From positions 1 through 44,089 of the forward strand of contig CANQMH010000007.1 in assembly GCA_947624865.1 (NCBI GenBank): a stretch of 44,089 nt of DNA, written 5' to 3'. Made by a program: the position numbers and the translations under genes. The DNA is from an uncultured Clostridia bacterium (GTDB lineage Bacteria > Bacillota > Clostridia > Oscillospirales > Acutalibacteraceae). The notes under the pieces are model-generated. The model had not been told where the DNA came from and searched no databases. It saw nothing but the letters and a program-made list of their open reading frames with translations. Positions 21,227 through 30,653 of this stretch are shown piece by piece. Numbering within the stretch: position 1 is the stretch's first letter; each line of letters starts with the position of its first letter.

Positions 21227-22822
21227 ATGAGCAATAAAAAAAGACAAAATAGCAGTCTTCGTCTTGAAGAAAAATACTCTGTACGGCACGCTATAGTAAA
21301 TTACTATCTTGCTTTGATGTTCACCATTTTTCCGCTGTTTGCATCAAACGCATATTTTAACATACGTCATGATAAATATTATTTTTTCATTATTCTTACA
21401 TCCGTTGTTCTTATATCAGAATTTTTAATTATACTGTACGTCAATCTTGGCAAAGACGGTGTGAACAGTTCTCCGAATATAACAACATCAGACAACACAT
21501 GGTACAAAAACTTTTCATTACCCGATTGGGCAATGCTTGCACTGCTTTTGTCAAGTATAGTGTCAACTGTTTTATCAAATTATCCGATTGACTCTGTATT
21601 CGGAACAGCGGGTCGTAACAACGGACTTCTCCTCATATCAATTTATGTGGGAATTTACTTTCTGATAACCAGATATTATTACTATAAAAAATATGTTTTT
21701 TTTGCTCTTGCCGCAGCATCTGCGGCAGTTTATCTGCTTGCAATTCTCAATTTCTACTATATTGACCCTCTGGGAATGTTTGAAAAACTCACCGACTCAA
21801 AAACAATCGTTGATTTTACATCAACCATCGGCAACAAAAATTTACTTTCAAGCTATATTTGTATTACTTTGCCTATATTTATAACGATGTCGGTACACAC
21901 TAAAAAAACCTCTTACAGAGCAGTATATCTTATTCTTTCGGGTCTTGGATTTATGTCCCTTATGACTGCTGACAGCGACTCGGGAATTCTGGGTATAGGA
22001 ATATTTCTTATAATATACTTTATATGGTATTCAAGAAAAATATCCCGATTAAAAAGATATTTTCTCTCCCTCAGCGTTATGCTTATTTCAGCAAAAATTT
22101 TAAGATTATTTTCGCTGATTATGAACGACCGCTCAAAAGGCATGGATGAGTTTCAGGAAATTTTTGTTTTCTCAAATATAGGATTTATATTGATTGCCGT
22201 TACGGCGATTATTACGTCTCTGCTTTATTTTATAGACTATAAAAAACCGGGTATAGTTTTATCAAAAGCTGTTCCTGTTGTACTTGGAATAATTGCAGTT
22301 CTCTGCGTAACAGGAGCTTTAGGAGCAGTAATTTACTTTAGCTGTATTGATACTTCCGCAGAACTCGGAAGATTTGAAAGCATACTGCGCTTTAATGATA
22401 AATGGGGCACACACAGAGGTTTTATGTGGATACGGTCAATGTGGATATTCGGTGATTCTTCTATTGTCGAAAAATTATTCGGAACCGGTCCCGACACATT
22501 CTATTACGCATTCCAGCCATACTTTAATGATTTGCAAAAATTCGGCGACTCATCAACAAACGCCGCGCACAATGAATATATCAATTATCTTATCACCATA
22601 GGTATTGCCGGTCTTGCGTCATACCTTGCCGCAGTTGGCGGAGTTATTGCAAGGGCGGTAAAAGCCGCACGCAAAAACCCAATTGCCATTGTATGTATTT
22701 CTGCCGTAATTTGTTACTCGGTACAGGCTGTTGTAAATATCTCACAGCCTATTACAACTCCGCTGTTTATACTTTTTATGGCGTTAAGCGAAGCAGCTTC
22801 AAGGAAATCTAAATCAATGTAA
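21227..22822 (+). CDS. O-antigen ligase/polymerase-like membrane protein
   Basis: 531 residues with about 12 helices. A large outer loop near residues 385-450 holds T-H-R-G-F-M-W, G-T-G-P-D-T-F and the N-A-A-H-N-E-Y-I motif typical of the WaaL/Wzy (O-antigen ligase) family, with its conserved His. In Gram-positive cells such proteins join or polymerise surface polysaccharide on the outer face; the substrate here is unknown. GAAAGG precedes ATG 21227. No other polysaccharide genes are adjacent except the GT39-like gene 1.5 kb upstream. Confidence 0.78.
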   Translation: MSNKKRQNSSLRLEEKYSVRHAIVNYYLALMFTIFPLFASNAYFNIRHDKYYFFIILTSVVLISEFLIILYVNLGKDGVNSSPNITTSDNTWYKNFSLPDWAMLALLLSSIVSTVLSNYPIDSVFGTAGRNNGLLLISIYVGIYFLITRYYYYKKYVFFALAAASAAVYLLAILNFYYIDPLGMFEKLTDSKTIVDFTSTIGNKNLLSSYICITLPIFITMSVHTKKTSYRAVYLILSGLGFMSLMTADSDSGILGIGIFLIIYFIWYSRKISRLKRYFLSLSVMLISAKILRLFSLIMNDRSKGMDEFQEIFVFSNIGFILIAVTAIITSLLYFIDYKKPGIVLSKAVPVVLGIIAVLCVTGALGAVIYFSCIDTSAELGRFESILRFNDKWGTHRGFMWIRSMWIFGDSSIVEKLFGTGPDTFYYAFQPYFNDLQKFGDSSTNAAHNEYINYLITIGIAGLASYLAAVGGVIARAVKAARKNPIAIVCISAVICYSVQAVVNISQPITTPLFILFMALSEAASRKSKSM

Positions 22823-22840
22823 TTTATTCTTAATAAAACA

Positions 22841-22872
22841 AACCGCTGTCGGTTAAAATATACCGCAGCGGT
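22841..22872. terminator. Shared terminator between convergent genes
   Basis: AACCGCTG/CAGCGGTT with inner CGGT/ACCG. A T-rich stretch (TGTTTTATT) follows on the minus strand, so it suits nrdG best. Confidence 0.75.
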
Positions 22873-22878
22873 TATGTT

Positions 22879-23418
22879 CTATAAAATATGTTCGCTCCTG
22901 AGCCTGTAATTCACAATACTTCCTGTTTCAAGCGATTTTGGAATATCAATAATGCGCTGATTTGATGAACCCCTGAACGACAGGCTTATGTCATACAAGT
23001 CCTGCACAAATTCACCGTCAACAAGCACATCTATAAGAGAAAGCATTTCATCTGTATATTCGCACCTCGCACGGCTTTCATTCAACAGCTCTTCATCAAA
23101 CAAATAGCCCGTATAACACCAGATTGTCTTATTCGGAAGACTTTGACGCACTCTTTTTAAAAACGGAAGCAACGCACTTTGGTTACTCGGCTCAAACGGC
23201 TCGCCTCCAAGAACAGTGAGTCCGTCGATATAATCGTGCAAGAGATACTCAATCAGCAAATCCTCGGTTTCCTCAGTAAAAGGCTTTCCGTAATTAAAAT
23301 CCCAGGTTTCGGCGTTAAAACAATTTTTGCAGTGATGAGTACAGCCCGACACAAACAGAGAAACTCTTACTCCTTCGCCGTTTGCAATATCGTAATTTTT
23401 TATTTCTCCGTAATGCAT
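22879..23418 (-). CDS. nrdG: Anaerobic ribonucleotide reductase activating protein
   Basis: 179 residues, radical-SAM enzyme. The 4Fe-4S cluster motif is C26-T-H-H-C30-K-N-C33, and the SAM-binding G-G-E-P follows (L-G-G-E-P-F). It makes the glycyl radical on NrdD with reduced flavodoxin or ferredoxin. The start ATG shares one base with the nrdD stop (TGATG), a sign of translational coupling. Length is normal for the family. Confidence 0.95.
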   Translation of the reverse strand: MHYGEIKNYDIANGEGVRVSLFVSGCTHHCKNCFNAETWDFNYGKPFTEETEDLLIEYLLHDYIDGLTVLGGEPFEPSNQSALLPFLKRVRQSLPNKTIWCYTGYLFDEELLNESRARCEYTDEMLSLIDVLVDGEFVQDLYDISLSFRGSSNQRIIDIPKSLETGSIVNYRLRSEHIL

Positions 23419-25589
23419 CAGAGATGAAGCACCCTTTCTTTAATTTCCTGAGTTCTTCCCTGATTCCAGAACTGCGTGCCTATATAACCGCAGGTTCTTC
23501 TTGCAACATTCATCTTATCCTGGTCATGATTATGACATTTCGGACATTCCCACAAAAGCTTTCCGTCCTCTTCAATGATTTGAATTTCCCCGTCATAGCC
23601 GCACACCTGACAATAATCGCTCTTGGTGTTAAGCTCTGCATACATAATATTGTCATATATAAACTTAATTACCTGAAGCACGGCAGGAATATTATTCTGC
23701 ATATTCGGGACTTCAACATAGCTTATTGCACCGCCCGGCGAAAGAGCCTGAAATTCCGATTCAAGTTTTAATTTATCGAACGCATTTATTTCTTCTGAAA
23801 CATGAACATGATAACTGTTTGTGATATAATTTTTATCAGTAACTCCCTTAATTATGCCAAAACGCTTTTGCAGACATTTTGCAAACTTATATGTGGTGCT
23901 TTCAAGTGGGGTTCCGTAAATACTGTAATCAATATTCTCTTCTTTTTTCCACTTAGCACAGTAATCGTTAAGTTTCTGCATTATCTGCAAGCCAAGCTCC
24001 TTGCCCTCTTTTTCGGTGAGCTTTTTGCCGTTAAGGCTGTAAACACATTCCCAAAGACCTGCGTATCCGAGTGAAATCGTAGAATAGCCTCCGTGGAGAA
24101 GCTTGTCAATTGTTTCGCCCTTTTTAAGTCTTGCAAGCGCGCCGTACTGCCAAAGAATAGGAGCAGCGTCAGATAACGTGCCGGTAAGTCTTTCGTGGCG
24201 GCACTGCAGGGCACGGTGACATAATTCCATACGCTCATCAAAAATTTTCCAGAACTTATCCATATCTCTGTTTGCGCTGAGTCCGATGTCAACAAGATTA
24301 ACTGTTACAACGCCCTGATTAAAACGTCCGTAGTATTTTGGATTGCCGTTTTCATCCACATACGGAGTAAGGAAGCTGCGGCATCCCATACATGTATAGC
24401 AATGGCCCTCGCCGTTTTTGTCAATCTTATTTTGAAGCATAACCTTTTCGGAAATATAATCAGGTACCATTCTCTTTGCCGTACATTTTGCTGCAAGCTC
24501 TGTAAGATACCAATATTTGCTGTCTTCGGTTATATTGTCCTCTTCAAGTACATATATGAGCTTCGGGAACGCAGGTGTAATCCACACTCCGTCCTCATTT
24601 TTTACTCCCTTATGACGCTGTTTGAGAGTTTCCTCTATTATCAGGGCAAGGTCTTTCTTCTCCTGCTCGTTTCTGGCCTCGTTAAGATACATAAACACGG
24701 TTACGAACGGAGCCTGACCGTTAGTAGTAAGAAGTGTTACCACCTGATATTGAATAGTCTGAACGCCTTTGTTTACTTCATTGCGCAAGCGCTGTTCAAT
24801 AATGCTGTTTACCTTATCCTCGGAAACATCACAGCCGAGTTCTTCAATCTCGGCAAGAGTTTCTCTGCGGATTTTTTCTCTTGAAATCTGTACAAACGGT
24901 GCCAGATGAGCAAGGCTTATGCTCTGTCCGCCGTACTGATTGCTTGCAACCTGTGCTATAATCTGAGTAGCAATATTGCAGGCTGTTGAGAAACTGTGAG
25001 GTTTTTCAATTAAAGTATCACTTATTACGGTTCCGTTCTGGAGCATATCATCAAGGTCTACAAGGTCGCAGTTATGCATATGCTGTGCAAAGTAATCGGA
25101 ATCGTGGAAATGAATTATTCCCTGCTTGTCTGCCTCAACAATATCTGGAGGCAGTAACATTCTGCGTGTAAGGTCACGGCTGACTTCGCCTGCCATATAG
25201 TCACGCTGAACGCTGTTGACTGTGGGATTTTTATTTGAATTTTCCTGCTTTACCTCTTCGTTGTTGCACTCAATAAGAGAAAGAATACGGTTGTCGGTTG
25301 TATTTGCCTTACGAATCAGAGAGCGGTTATAGCGATAACGCACATAACGTCTTGCAAGCTCAAAAGCACCCTTTGCCATAAGCTGGTCTTCAACCATATC
25401 CTGAATTTCCTCAACGGATACCGCTCTGCCCATTTTATTGCATTTATATTCTACATAATCCGCAATATCATTGATCTGCTCTTCGGTAAGAAAAGGTTTT
25501 TCCGATGAGTTATTAGCTTTTTTTACCGCATTAATAATTTTTTCAATGTTAAAGTTTTCTTCCGAGCCGTTTCTCTTAATTATTTTCAT
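23418..25589 (-). CDS. nrdD: Anaerobic ribonucleoside-triphosphate reductase
   Basis: 723 residues. N-terminal ATP cone (about 3-92, allosteric), ten-stranded barrel, zinc site in C-Q-V-C-G-Y ... C-P-K-C near the C terminus, and the radical Gly701 in R-R-T-C-G-Y-I-G. It makes dNTPs from NTPs without oxygen. GGGAGG precedes ATG 25589. Divergent from a Crp/Fnr regulator with a palindrome centred at -41.5 of its promoter. Length and motifs are complete. Confidence 0.96.
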   Translation of the reverse strand: MKIIKRNGSEENFNIEKIINAVKKANNSSEKPFLTEEQINDIADYVEYKCNKMGRAVSVEEIQDMVEDQLMAKGAFELARRYVRYRYNRSLIRKANTTDNRILSLIECNNEEVKQENSNKNPTVNSVQRDYMAGEVSRDLTRRMLLPPDIVEADKQGIIHFHDSDYFAQHMHNCDLVDLDDMLQNGTVISDTLIEKPHSFSTACNIATQIIAQVASNQYGGQSISLAHLAPFVQISREKIRRETLAEIEELGCDVSEDKVNSIIEQRLRNEVNKGVQTIQYQVVTLLTTNGQAPFVTVFMYLNEARNEQEKKDLALIIEETLKQRHKGVKNEDGVWITPAFPKLIYVLEEDNITEDSKYWYLTELAAKCTAKRMVPDYISEKVMLQNKIDKNGEGHCYTCMGCRSFLTPYVDENGNPKYYGRFNQGVVTVNLVDIGLSANRDMDKFWKIFDERMELCHRALQCRHERLTGTLSDAAPILWQYGALARLKKGETIDKLLHGGYSTISLGYAGLWECVYSLNGKKLTEKEGKELGLQIMQKLNDYCAKWKKEENIDYSIYGTPLESTTYKFAKCLQKRFGIIKGVTDKNYITNSYHVHVSEEINAFDKLKLESEFQALSPGGAISYVEVPNMQNNIPAVLQVIKFIYDNIMYAELNTKSDYCQVCGYDGEIQIIEEDGKLLWECPKCHNHDQDKMNVARRTCGYIGTQFWNQGRTQEIKERVLHL

Positions 25590-25630
25590 ATAAATTCCTC
25601 CCTTTTAAACTAATTTTCATTGCGAAACAT

Positions 25631-25673
25631 ATTATACAGCAAATAATTTTAATATTCTGTTGCACCGGCAACA
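25631..25673 (-). promoter_or_regulatory. nrdD promoter with Crp/Fnr-type palindrome at -41.5
   Basis: TATAAT (25636-25631) has no good -35 box upstream. Instead the palindrome TGTTGC-ACCG-GCAACA (25658-25673) is centred 41.5 bp before the predicted start at 25624, the class II activator position of Crp/Fnr proteins. Confidence 0.65.
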
Positions 25674-25688
25674 ATTTTGTTGTATAAT
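25660..25688 (+). promoter_or_regulatory. Promoter of the Crp/Fnr gene
   Basis: TTGCAC (25660-25665), 17-bp spacer, TATAAT (25683-25688). The palindrome at 25658-25673 covers the -35 box, so binding there should repress. Confidence 0.65.
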
Positions 25689-25740
25689 AACAATATATAG
25701 TGTTAGTCTTAAAAATAAAACACATTATGGAGTGGTTGTA

Positions 25741-26367
25741 ATGAATGAATTTTTAATCGAATCAAGGCTCTCCAACGCAGAAATAATCGGGATAAAAGAG
25801 TGTTTCGCACCTATATCAAAGGAGTATGGGCGCGGCGAAATTATTACAATATGTTCACCGGAAGATGACACAATTGGAATAATTACAAGCGGCACGGCAT
25901 ACCTGTCAACAATCAATACTGAGGAGCAGAGAAGAATACTTGATTACTATCAAAAGGGCTGCGTGTTCGGCAAACATTTTCTTCCTGATACCGAAGACAA
26001 GCTGTTTTATATAATGGCAAAAACAAAATGCACTGTTGATTTTGTAAAATACAAAAGGTTTATAACGTGCTGTCACAATAACTGTGCAAAGCACGTGGCG
26101 ATGATCGACCATCTGATTATGGTGACGGCAAGAAAATCTCTTATACATATTGATATTCTCGGACAGCGCACCCTGAGAAGCAAGCTGATGTCCTTTTTTG
26201 AATATCTTAAAGAACAGGATGAAAGCAATACATTTTATTTGCCTTTGCCTCTTTCAGATCTTGCAGATTATCTGGCAGTTGACAGAAGCGCAATGATGAG
26301 AGAAATAAAAAAACTCAACGATGAAAAAATAATTATTTCCGAAAGGGGCAAAATCACTTTGCTGTGA
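25741..26367 (+). CDS. Crp/Fnr family regulator, probably of nrdDG
   Basis: 208 residues from ATG 25741 (GGAGTGG upstream). An N-terminal cyclic-nucleotide-binding-like barrel (about 25-120) is followed by a long dimer helix and a Crp-type helix-turn-helix (about 165-205: L-S-D-L-A-D-Y-L-A-V-D-R-S-A-M-M-R-E). There are several Cys (among them C-C-H-N-N-C around residues 118-122), but not the FNR cluster pattern at the N terminus; heme or redox sensing is possible. The divergent place and shared palindrome make it the likely activator of nrdDG under anaerobic or nitrosative conditions; that is inference. Confidence 0.8.
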   Translation: MNEFLIESRLSNAEIIGIKECFAPISKEYGRGEIITICSPEDDTIGIITSGTAYLSTINTEEQRRILDYYQKGCVFGKHFLPDTEDKLFYIMAKTKCTVDFVKYKRFITCCHNNCAKHVAMIDHLIMVTARKSLIHIDILGQRTLRSKLMSFFEYLKEQDESNTFYLPLPLSDLADYLAVDRSAMMREIKKLNDEKIIISERGKITLL

Positions 26368-26414
26368 TGAAATTACGCTCAGATTATGTAAATTTTATTA
26401 AAAACAAAAAACAT

Positions 26415-26482
26415 AAAATTCCTCCTGCTTAGGGGCGTATCTGAAAATATCCGACGCGCCTCAAAACAGGAGGAAATTTTTT
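26415..26482. terminator. Long bidirectional terminator hairpin
   Basis: AAAATTCCTCCTG pairs with CAGGAGGAAATTT (one mismatch). An inner stem GGCG/CGCC lies between them, and T6 follows on the plus strand. It serves the Crp/Fnr gene and ptsI, which converge here. Confidence 0.8.
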
Positions 26483-26513
26483 ATAAAAATTATTAAACAG
26501 AAAAAACAGAAAA

Positions 26514-28214
26514 TTAAATAACTGTTTTAAGATAATCATAGATTTCTTTTTCCGTGCTCATTGACATTACCTTTTCAGCGACCTTGTCGGCTTCTGCCTT
26601 TGTCCATGTTGAAATAACTTTCCGCACTTTTAGAACAGAAGGGGCAGAAACGCTGAACTCAGTAAGCCCGAATGAAATCAGCAATGGAATAATCATACTG
26701 TTTGCTGCGGCTTCACCGCACATTCCGACAGGAATATTATTTTTTATGCCGCAGTCAATAATATTTTTAATCAGGCGTAAAACACTCGGCTGAAGTGCCG
26801 AATAAAGATACGACACATCGCTGTTGCCTCTGTCACAGGCCATAGTGTAGCCTGTGAGGTCGTTTGTTCCTATGCTGAAAAAGTCAGATTCTTTTGCAAG
26901 AACATCAGCAATTACCGCAGCAGACGAGGTTTCCATCATCACGCCGATTTTTATATTTTCATTAAAATTGATTTTGCTTTCTCTTAGTTCTTCCTTAGCC
27001 TTTTCAACAAGCTCTTTTCCTGCTCTCAGCTCGTCAACACAGGTAACTAACGGAAACATAATCCTTATATCTCCGAACGCACTTGCTCTGAGAATGGCCC
27101 TTATCTGTGTTTTAAATAGCTCACGGTTATCAAGACAGTATCTTATTGCCCTGTATCCCATAAACGGATTTTCTTCTTTTTTCAGTCCGAGATAAGGTAG
27201 ATCTTTATCTCCTCCTACATCAAGCGTTCTGATTATTAAAGGCTTGCCTTTGAGTATAAGAACAGCTTTTTTGTAGGCTTCAAACTGTTCGTCTTCAGTC
27301 GGAACAGAGTTTCTGTCCATAAACAAAAATTCGGTCCTGAAAAGTCCGACTCCTTCGCCGTCGAATTCCATTGCGCTTATTGCGTCGTCGGGTTTTCCGA
27401 TATTACAAAAAAGTTCGTATTCTTCGCCGCTTGCAGACAAGGTTTTCTTTCCTCTGTAATTTTCAAGCTCACGACGCTCTCTGAGAAAGGCACTGCGCTT
27501 TTGTGTGTATTGCTCAATCTGCGATTCTTCGGGAGAAGCAATTACAATTCCCTCATTTCCGTCAACAATAACCTGCTCTCCTGCGGAAAGCTTTTTTGCC
27601 GCGCCGTCCACGCTTAGTACGGCGGGAATTTCAAGCGCCCTTGCAAGAATTGCCGAATGAGAGGTTTTTCCGCCTGTTTCGGTAACTATTCCCACAATGT
27701 TTTCCTTATTGATTCCTGCCGTCATTGACGGGGTAAGCTCTTTTGCAACAATTACAGTTCCCTTTGGAGCCGCGCTTATTTTGACCTCGTTTACTCCAAG
27801 GAGTATGCTTAGCACACTTGTTTTTATGTCTTTCACGTCAGACGCGCGCTGTTTTGTAAGCTCATCGTCTGCCGCAGAAAACATTGTAATAAACATATCG
27901 CACATATGCTCCAAAGCGGCTTCCGCACACTGACCGTCTGAAATAAGCTTTTCTATTTCACCGCACATATAAGGATCTCTCATTATCTGAATGTGACCCT
28001 CAAGGATTTCCGCCTCTTTATCTCCGGTAGATTTTCTTAATGCCTCAGCCTGAGCAGTTGTGTTGTCGCAGAAAATTTTCACGGCATTTTTAAATCTTTG
28101 AGATTCCGCATCTGTATCGGTTATCGTCTTTGGAGTATAGTCAAGCGAATGTTCCTCAATTATCATTGCTCTGCCAATTCCTATTCCATCAGATGCAGCG
28201 GTTCCGTTTAACAT
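26514..28214 (-). CDS. ptsI: PTS enzyme I
   Basis: 566 residues from ATG 28214; a GTG three codons earlier is part of the GAGGTG site. The N-terminal HPr-binding and phospho-His domain has the active His186 in G-G-K-T-S-H-S-A-I-L-A. The C-terminal PEP barrel has G-x-G-L-F-R-T-E, C-D-R-G-N, and G-M-C-G-E with the catalytic Cys. It passes phosphate from PEP to HPr in the cytosol. Last gene of the fructose PTS operon. Confidence 0.96.
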   Translation of the reverse strand: MLNGTAASDGIGIGRAMIIEEHSLDYTPKTITDTDAESQRFKNAVKIFCDNTTAQAEALRKSTGDKEAEILEGHIQIMRDPYMCGEIEKLISDGQCAEAALEHMCDMFITMFSAADDELTKQRASDVKDIKTSVLSILLGVNEVKISAAPKGTVIVAKELTPSMTAGINKENIVGIVTETGGKTSHSAILARALEIPAVLSVDGAAKKLSAGEQVIVDGNEGIVIASPEESQIEQYTQKRSAFLRERRELENYRGKKTLSASGEEYELFCNIGKPDDAISAMEFDGEGVGLFRTEFLFMDRNSVPTEDEQFEAYKKAVLILKGKPLIIRTLDVGGDKDLPYLGLKKEENPFMGYRAIRYCLDNRELFKTQIRAILRASAFGDIRIMFPLVTCVDELRAGKELVEKAKEELRESKINFNENIKIGVMMETSSAAVIADVLAKESDFFSIGTNDLTGYTMACDRGNSDVSYLYSALQPSVLRLIKNIIDCGIKNNIPVGMCGEAAANSMIIPLLISFGLTEFSVSAPSVLKVRKVISTWTKAEADKVAEKVMSMSTEKEIYDYLKTVI

Positions 28215-28302
28215 TATCGTCACCTCGATATAAACATAATCTCTAATCTGACAAACGAATTTTTTTAACTTTTCAATTAAAGACCGGTATAACTGTCAGA
28301 AA

Positions 28303-28566
28303 TTATTCACCAAGACCGCTTTCAATAAGCTGAACCGCTTCTTCAAGCGCTTCTTTTTCGTCTGCGCCGTCACAAATCACTTCAATTTCACTTCCGCATT
28401 TTATACACGCCGCAACAATGTTCAGCAGACTTTTTGCGTTATAATCATTGCCATTGAATTTTATTGTGACATCGCAGGAATATTTCCCCATAGCCGTCGC
28501 AAAAACAGATGCCGGGCGCATATGAAAACCTTGTGCATTTGTGAGTGTAAGCTGTTTTGATACCAT
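28303..28566 (-). CDS. ptsH: HPr phosphocarrier protein
   Basis: 87 residues. H15 in G-F-H-M-R-P-A-S takes phosphate from enzyme I. S46 in A-K-S-L-L-N-I is the regulatory site used by HPr kinase in Firmicutes, so it can also act in carbon catabolite control. AAAGGAGAA precedes ATG 28566. It stands between fruA and ptsI; whether it serves fructose only or all PTS sugars cannot be read. Confidence 0.96.
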   Translation of the reverse strand: MVSKQLTLTNAQGFHMRPASVFATAMGKYSCDVTIKFNGNDYNAKSLLNIVAACIKCGSEIEVICDGADEKEALEEAVQLIESGLGE

Positions 28567-28589
28567 TGTAAATTCTCCTTTTTATTATA

Positions 28590-28616
28590 TTTGCAGCCTG
28601 CACAACAGACTGCAAA
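28590..28616 (-). other. Hairpin between fruA and ptsH
   Basis: TTTGCAG (minus strand, 28616-28610) pairs with CTGCAAA (28596-28590) around 13 bases. No T run follows, so it is more likely an mRNA processing or stability element than a terminator. Confidence 0.35.
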
Positions 28617-28662
28617 ATTTAAGTTTTTGAAATAGCCGTATTTTTATGACATCCTTATTATA

Positions 28663-30636
28663 TTATTTAACTTTTTCAGAATCAATAGGTTTTTTGAATA
28701 CTGCAAGAAGCAGCATACCTGCGACCGCACCTGCTAAAAGTGCAAGCAGATACATAAGAGGATTGCCTATCGTAGCAACTACGAATATACCTCCGTGAGG
28801 AGCCATAAGCGTACAGCCAAACAGCCACGAAAGTCCGCCCGCAACTGCCGCTCCGATTGCGCAGGCAGGAATAACCTTCAGCGGATATGATGCGGCGTAA
28901 GGAATTGCGCCCTCAGTTACAAACGAAAATCCCATAATATAGTTTACCACACCGTTTTTGCGTTCGTCCTCTGTCCATCTGTTTTTAAAGAATGATGTTG
29001 AAAGTGCAATTGCAAGAGGAGGTACCATACCGCCGACCATAACTGAAGCCATTACCTGATAACAAACAGTCTGAACAGACGGGTCAGTGACGGTTGCCGC
29101 TGTAGTCAGCATACCTGTACCGAATACATAGGCTGCTTTGTTAAACGGTCCTCCCATATCAATTGACATCATTGCACCGAGAATGCATCCGAGCAATATT
29201 CCCAAATCGTTTGCGCTGAGCCACGTAAGACCGTTGTTAAGTCCTGTATTAATCATACCCATAAACGGATTGACTGCACACATCAAAAGACCTATAAGTC
29301 CAAGACCTGCAAGCGGATAAATGAGAACCGGTTTAATGCCCTCAAGTGAATTCGGCAGTCTGTCGCAGATTTTTTCTATAAGAAGCAATAAGTAGCCACC
29401 TGCAAAACCAGCAAACAAAGCGCCGAGAAAACCCGACGGAACGGTTGATACTGATGCAGGGTCTGCAAATGTTGCACCGTTTGACGCAAGCAAGCCGCCT
29501 ACAAATCCCACAAGCAATCCTGGACGGTCTGCAATTGACATAGCAATGAAACCTGCAAGTATCGGAAGCATAAAGTTAAATGCAAAACCTCCGATAGTTT
29601 TAAACCAAGCGGCAACAGGTGTTACTGTACCGAATGCGCTGTTGCCCTCAGCCGAAACTCCGCTTGCCGCATCGATGAGGAACGCGATAGCAATAAATAT
29701 GCCGCCTGCCACAACGAACGGAAGCATATGTGATACACCGTTCATAAGGTGCTTGTAAATCTGTCGTCCAAAACTCTCATTTCCTCCGGCAGATGAAGAA
29801 TCCGCCGCTTCTTTATGATTTGAGTGATATATCGGCGCTTCGCCGTTTATAATTTTATTAATCAGTTCTTCGGGCTTATTTATACCGTCCGCAACCTTTG
29901 TGGAATAAACAGGCTTTCCGTCAAAGCGGGAGGTTTCAACGCTTTTGTCCGCGGCAATAATAATGCCGTCGCAGTTTGCAATTTCCTCCGCGGTAAGAAC
30001 ATTTTTTGCGCCGCCAGAGCCGTTTGTTTCCGCCTTTACGGCAATGCCCATTTTTTCTCCTGCTTTAACAAGAGCTTCGGCAGCCATATATGTGTGCGCA
30101 ATGCCCGTAGGGCAGGCAGTAACAGCAAGAACTCTGAAGCCTTTCTTTTCAGCAATTTTTTCCGCTGCTTCATCAGGGAATTTTTCAGTTTCCTTTATAT
30201 CTATAATTTTAAGAAATTCATCAGCGGTTTTTGCCGTTTTCAGCTTTGCCGTAAAATCTTCGTCCATAAGCATCTGCATAAGTCGTGCAAGCACTTCAAG
30301 ATGTACATCACCGTCTGTTGTTGCAGCAATCATAAAGATAAGCTTACAGGGTTTTCCGTCAGCGGCACCGTAATCAACACCGTTCGGTACTGTTATTGCG
30401 GTAAGGGCAGGAGCTTTTACAGCCTCGCTTTTTGCGTGCGGAATGGCAACCTCCATTCCCACCGCAGTTGAGCCCATATCTTCTCTTGCAAGAATGCCCT
30501 TTTTGTATGCGTCAACGTCCTTTAGATTTCCGCAATTCTCGTGAAGCGAAACGAGTTTATCTATAGCGTTGCTCTTATCGGATACCTCTACATTAAGAGC
30601 AATGCCGTTTTTATTGAGTAAATCCGTAATGCGCAT
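28663..30636 (-). CDS. fruA: Fructose-specific PTS enzyme IIABC
   Basis: 657 residues. EIIA domain (about 1-150) with phospho-His67 in A-I-P-H-A-K. EIIB domain (about 165-265) with Cys175 in A-C-P-T-G-I-A-H-T. EIIC domain (about 295-650) with about nine helices. It imports fructose as fructose 1-phosphate. AAGGAGATAAACTA precedes ATG 30636. It follows fruK by 17 bases, the usual fruRKA order of Firmicutes. All active residues are present. Confidence 0.96.
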   Translation of the reverse strand: MRITDLLNKNGIALNVEVSDKSNAIDKLVSLHENCGNLKDVDAYKKGILAREDMGSTAVGMEVAIPHAKSEAVKAPALTAITVPNGVDYGAADGKPCKLIFMIAATTDGDVHLEVLARLMQMLMDEDFTAKLKTAKTADEFLKIIDIKETEKFPDEAAEKIAEKKGFRVLAVTACPTGIAHTYMAAEALVKAGEKMGIAVKAETNGSGGAKNVLTAEEIANCDGIIIAADKSVETSRFDGKPVYSTKVADGINKPEELINKIINGEAPIYHSNHKEAADSSSAGGNESFGRQIYKHLMNGVSHMLPFVVAGGIFIAIAFLIDAASGVSAEGNSAFGTVTPVAAWFKTIGGFAFNFMLPILAGFIAMSIADRPGLLVGFVGGLLASNGATFADPASVSTVPSGFLGALFAGFAGGYLLLLIEKICDRLPNSLEGIKPVLIYPLAGLGLIGLLMCAVNPFMGMINTGLNNGLTWLSANDLGILLGCILGAMMSIDMGGPFNKAAYVFGTGMLTTAATVTDPSVQTVCYQVMASVMVGGMVPPLAIALSTSFFKNRWTEDERKNGVVNYIMGFSFVTEGAIPYAASYPLKVIPACAIGAAVAGGLSWLFGCTLMAPHGGIFVVATIGNPLMYLLALLAGAVAGMLLLAVFKKPIDSEKVK

Positions 30637-30653
30637 TAGTTTATCTCCTTTTG

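Noticed and set aside
29824..30471. Long plus-strand open frame opposite fruA
   Set aside because: Shadow of the fruA IIA/IIB coding sequence; its peptide has no recognisable pattern.
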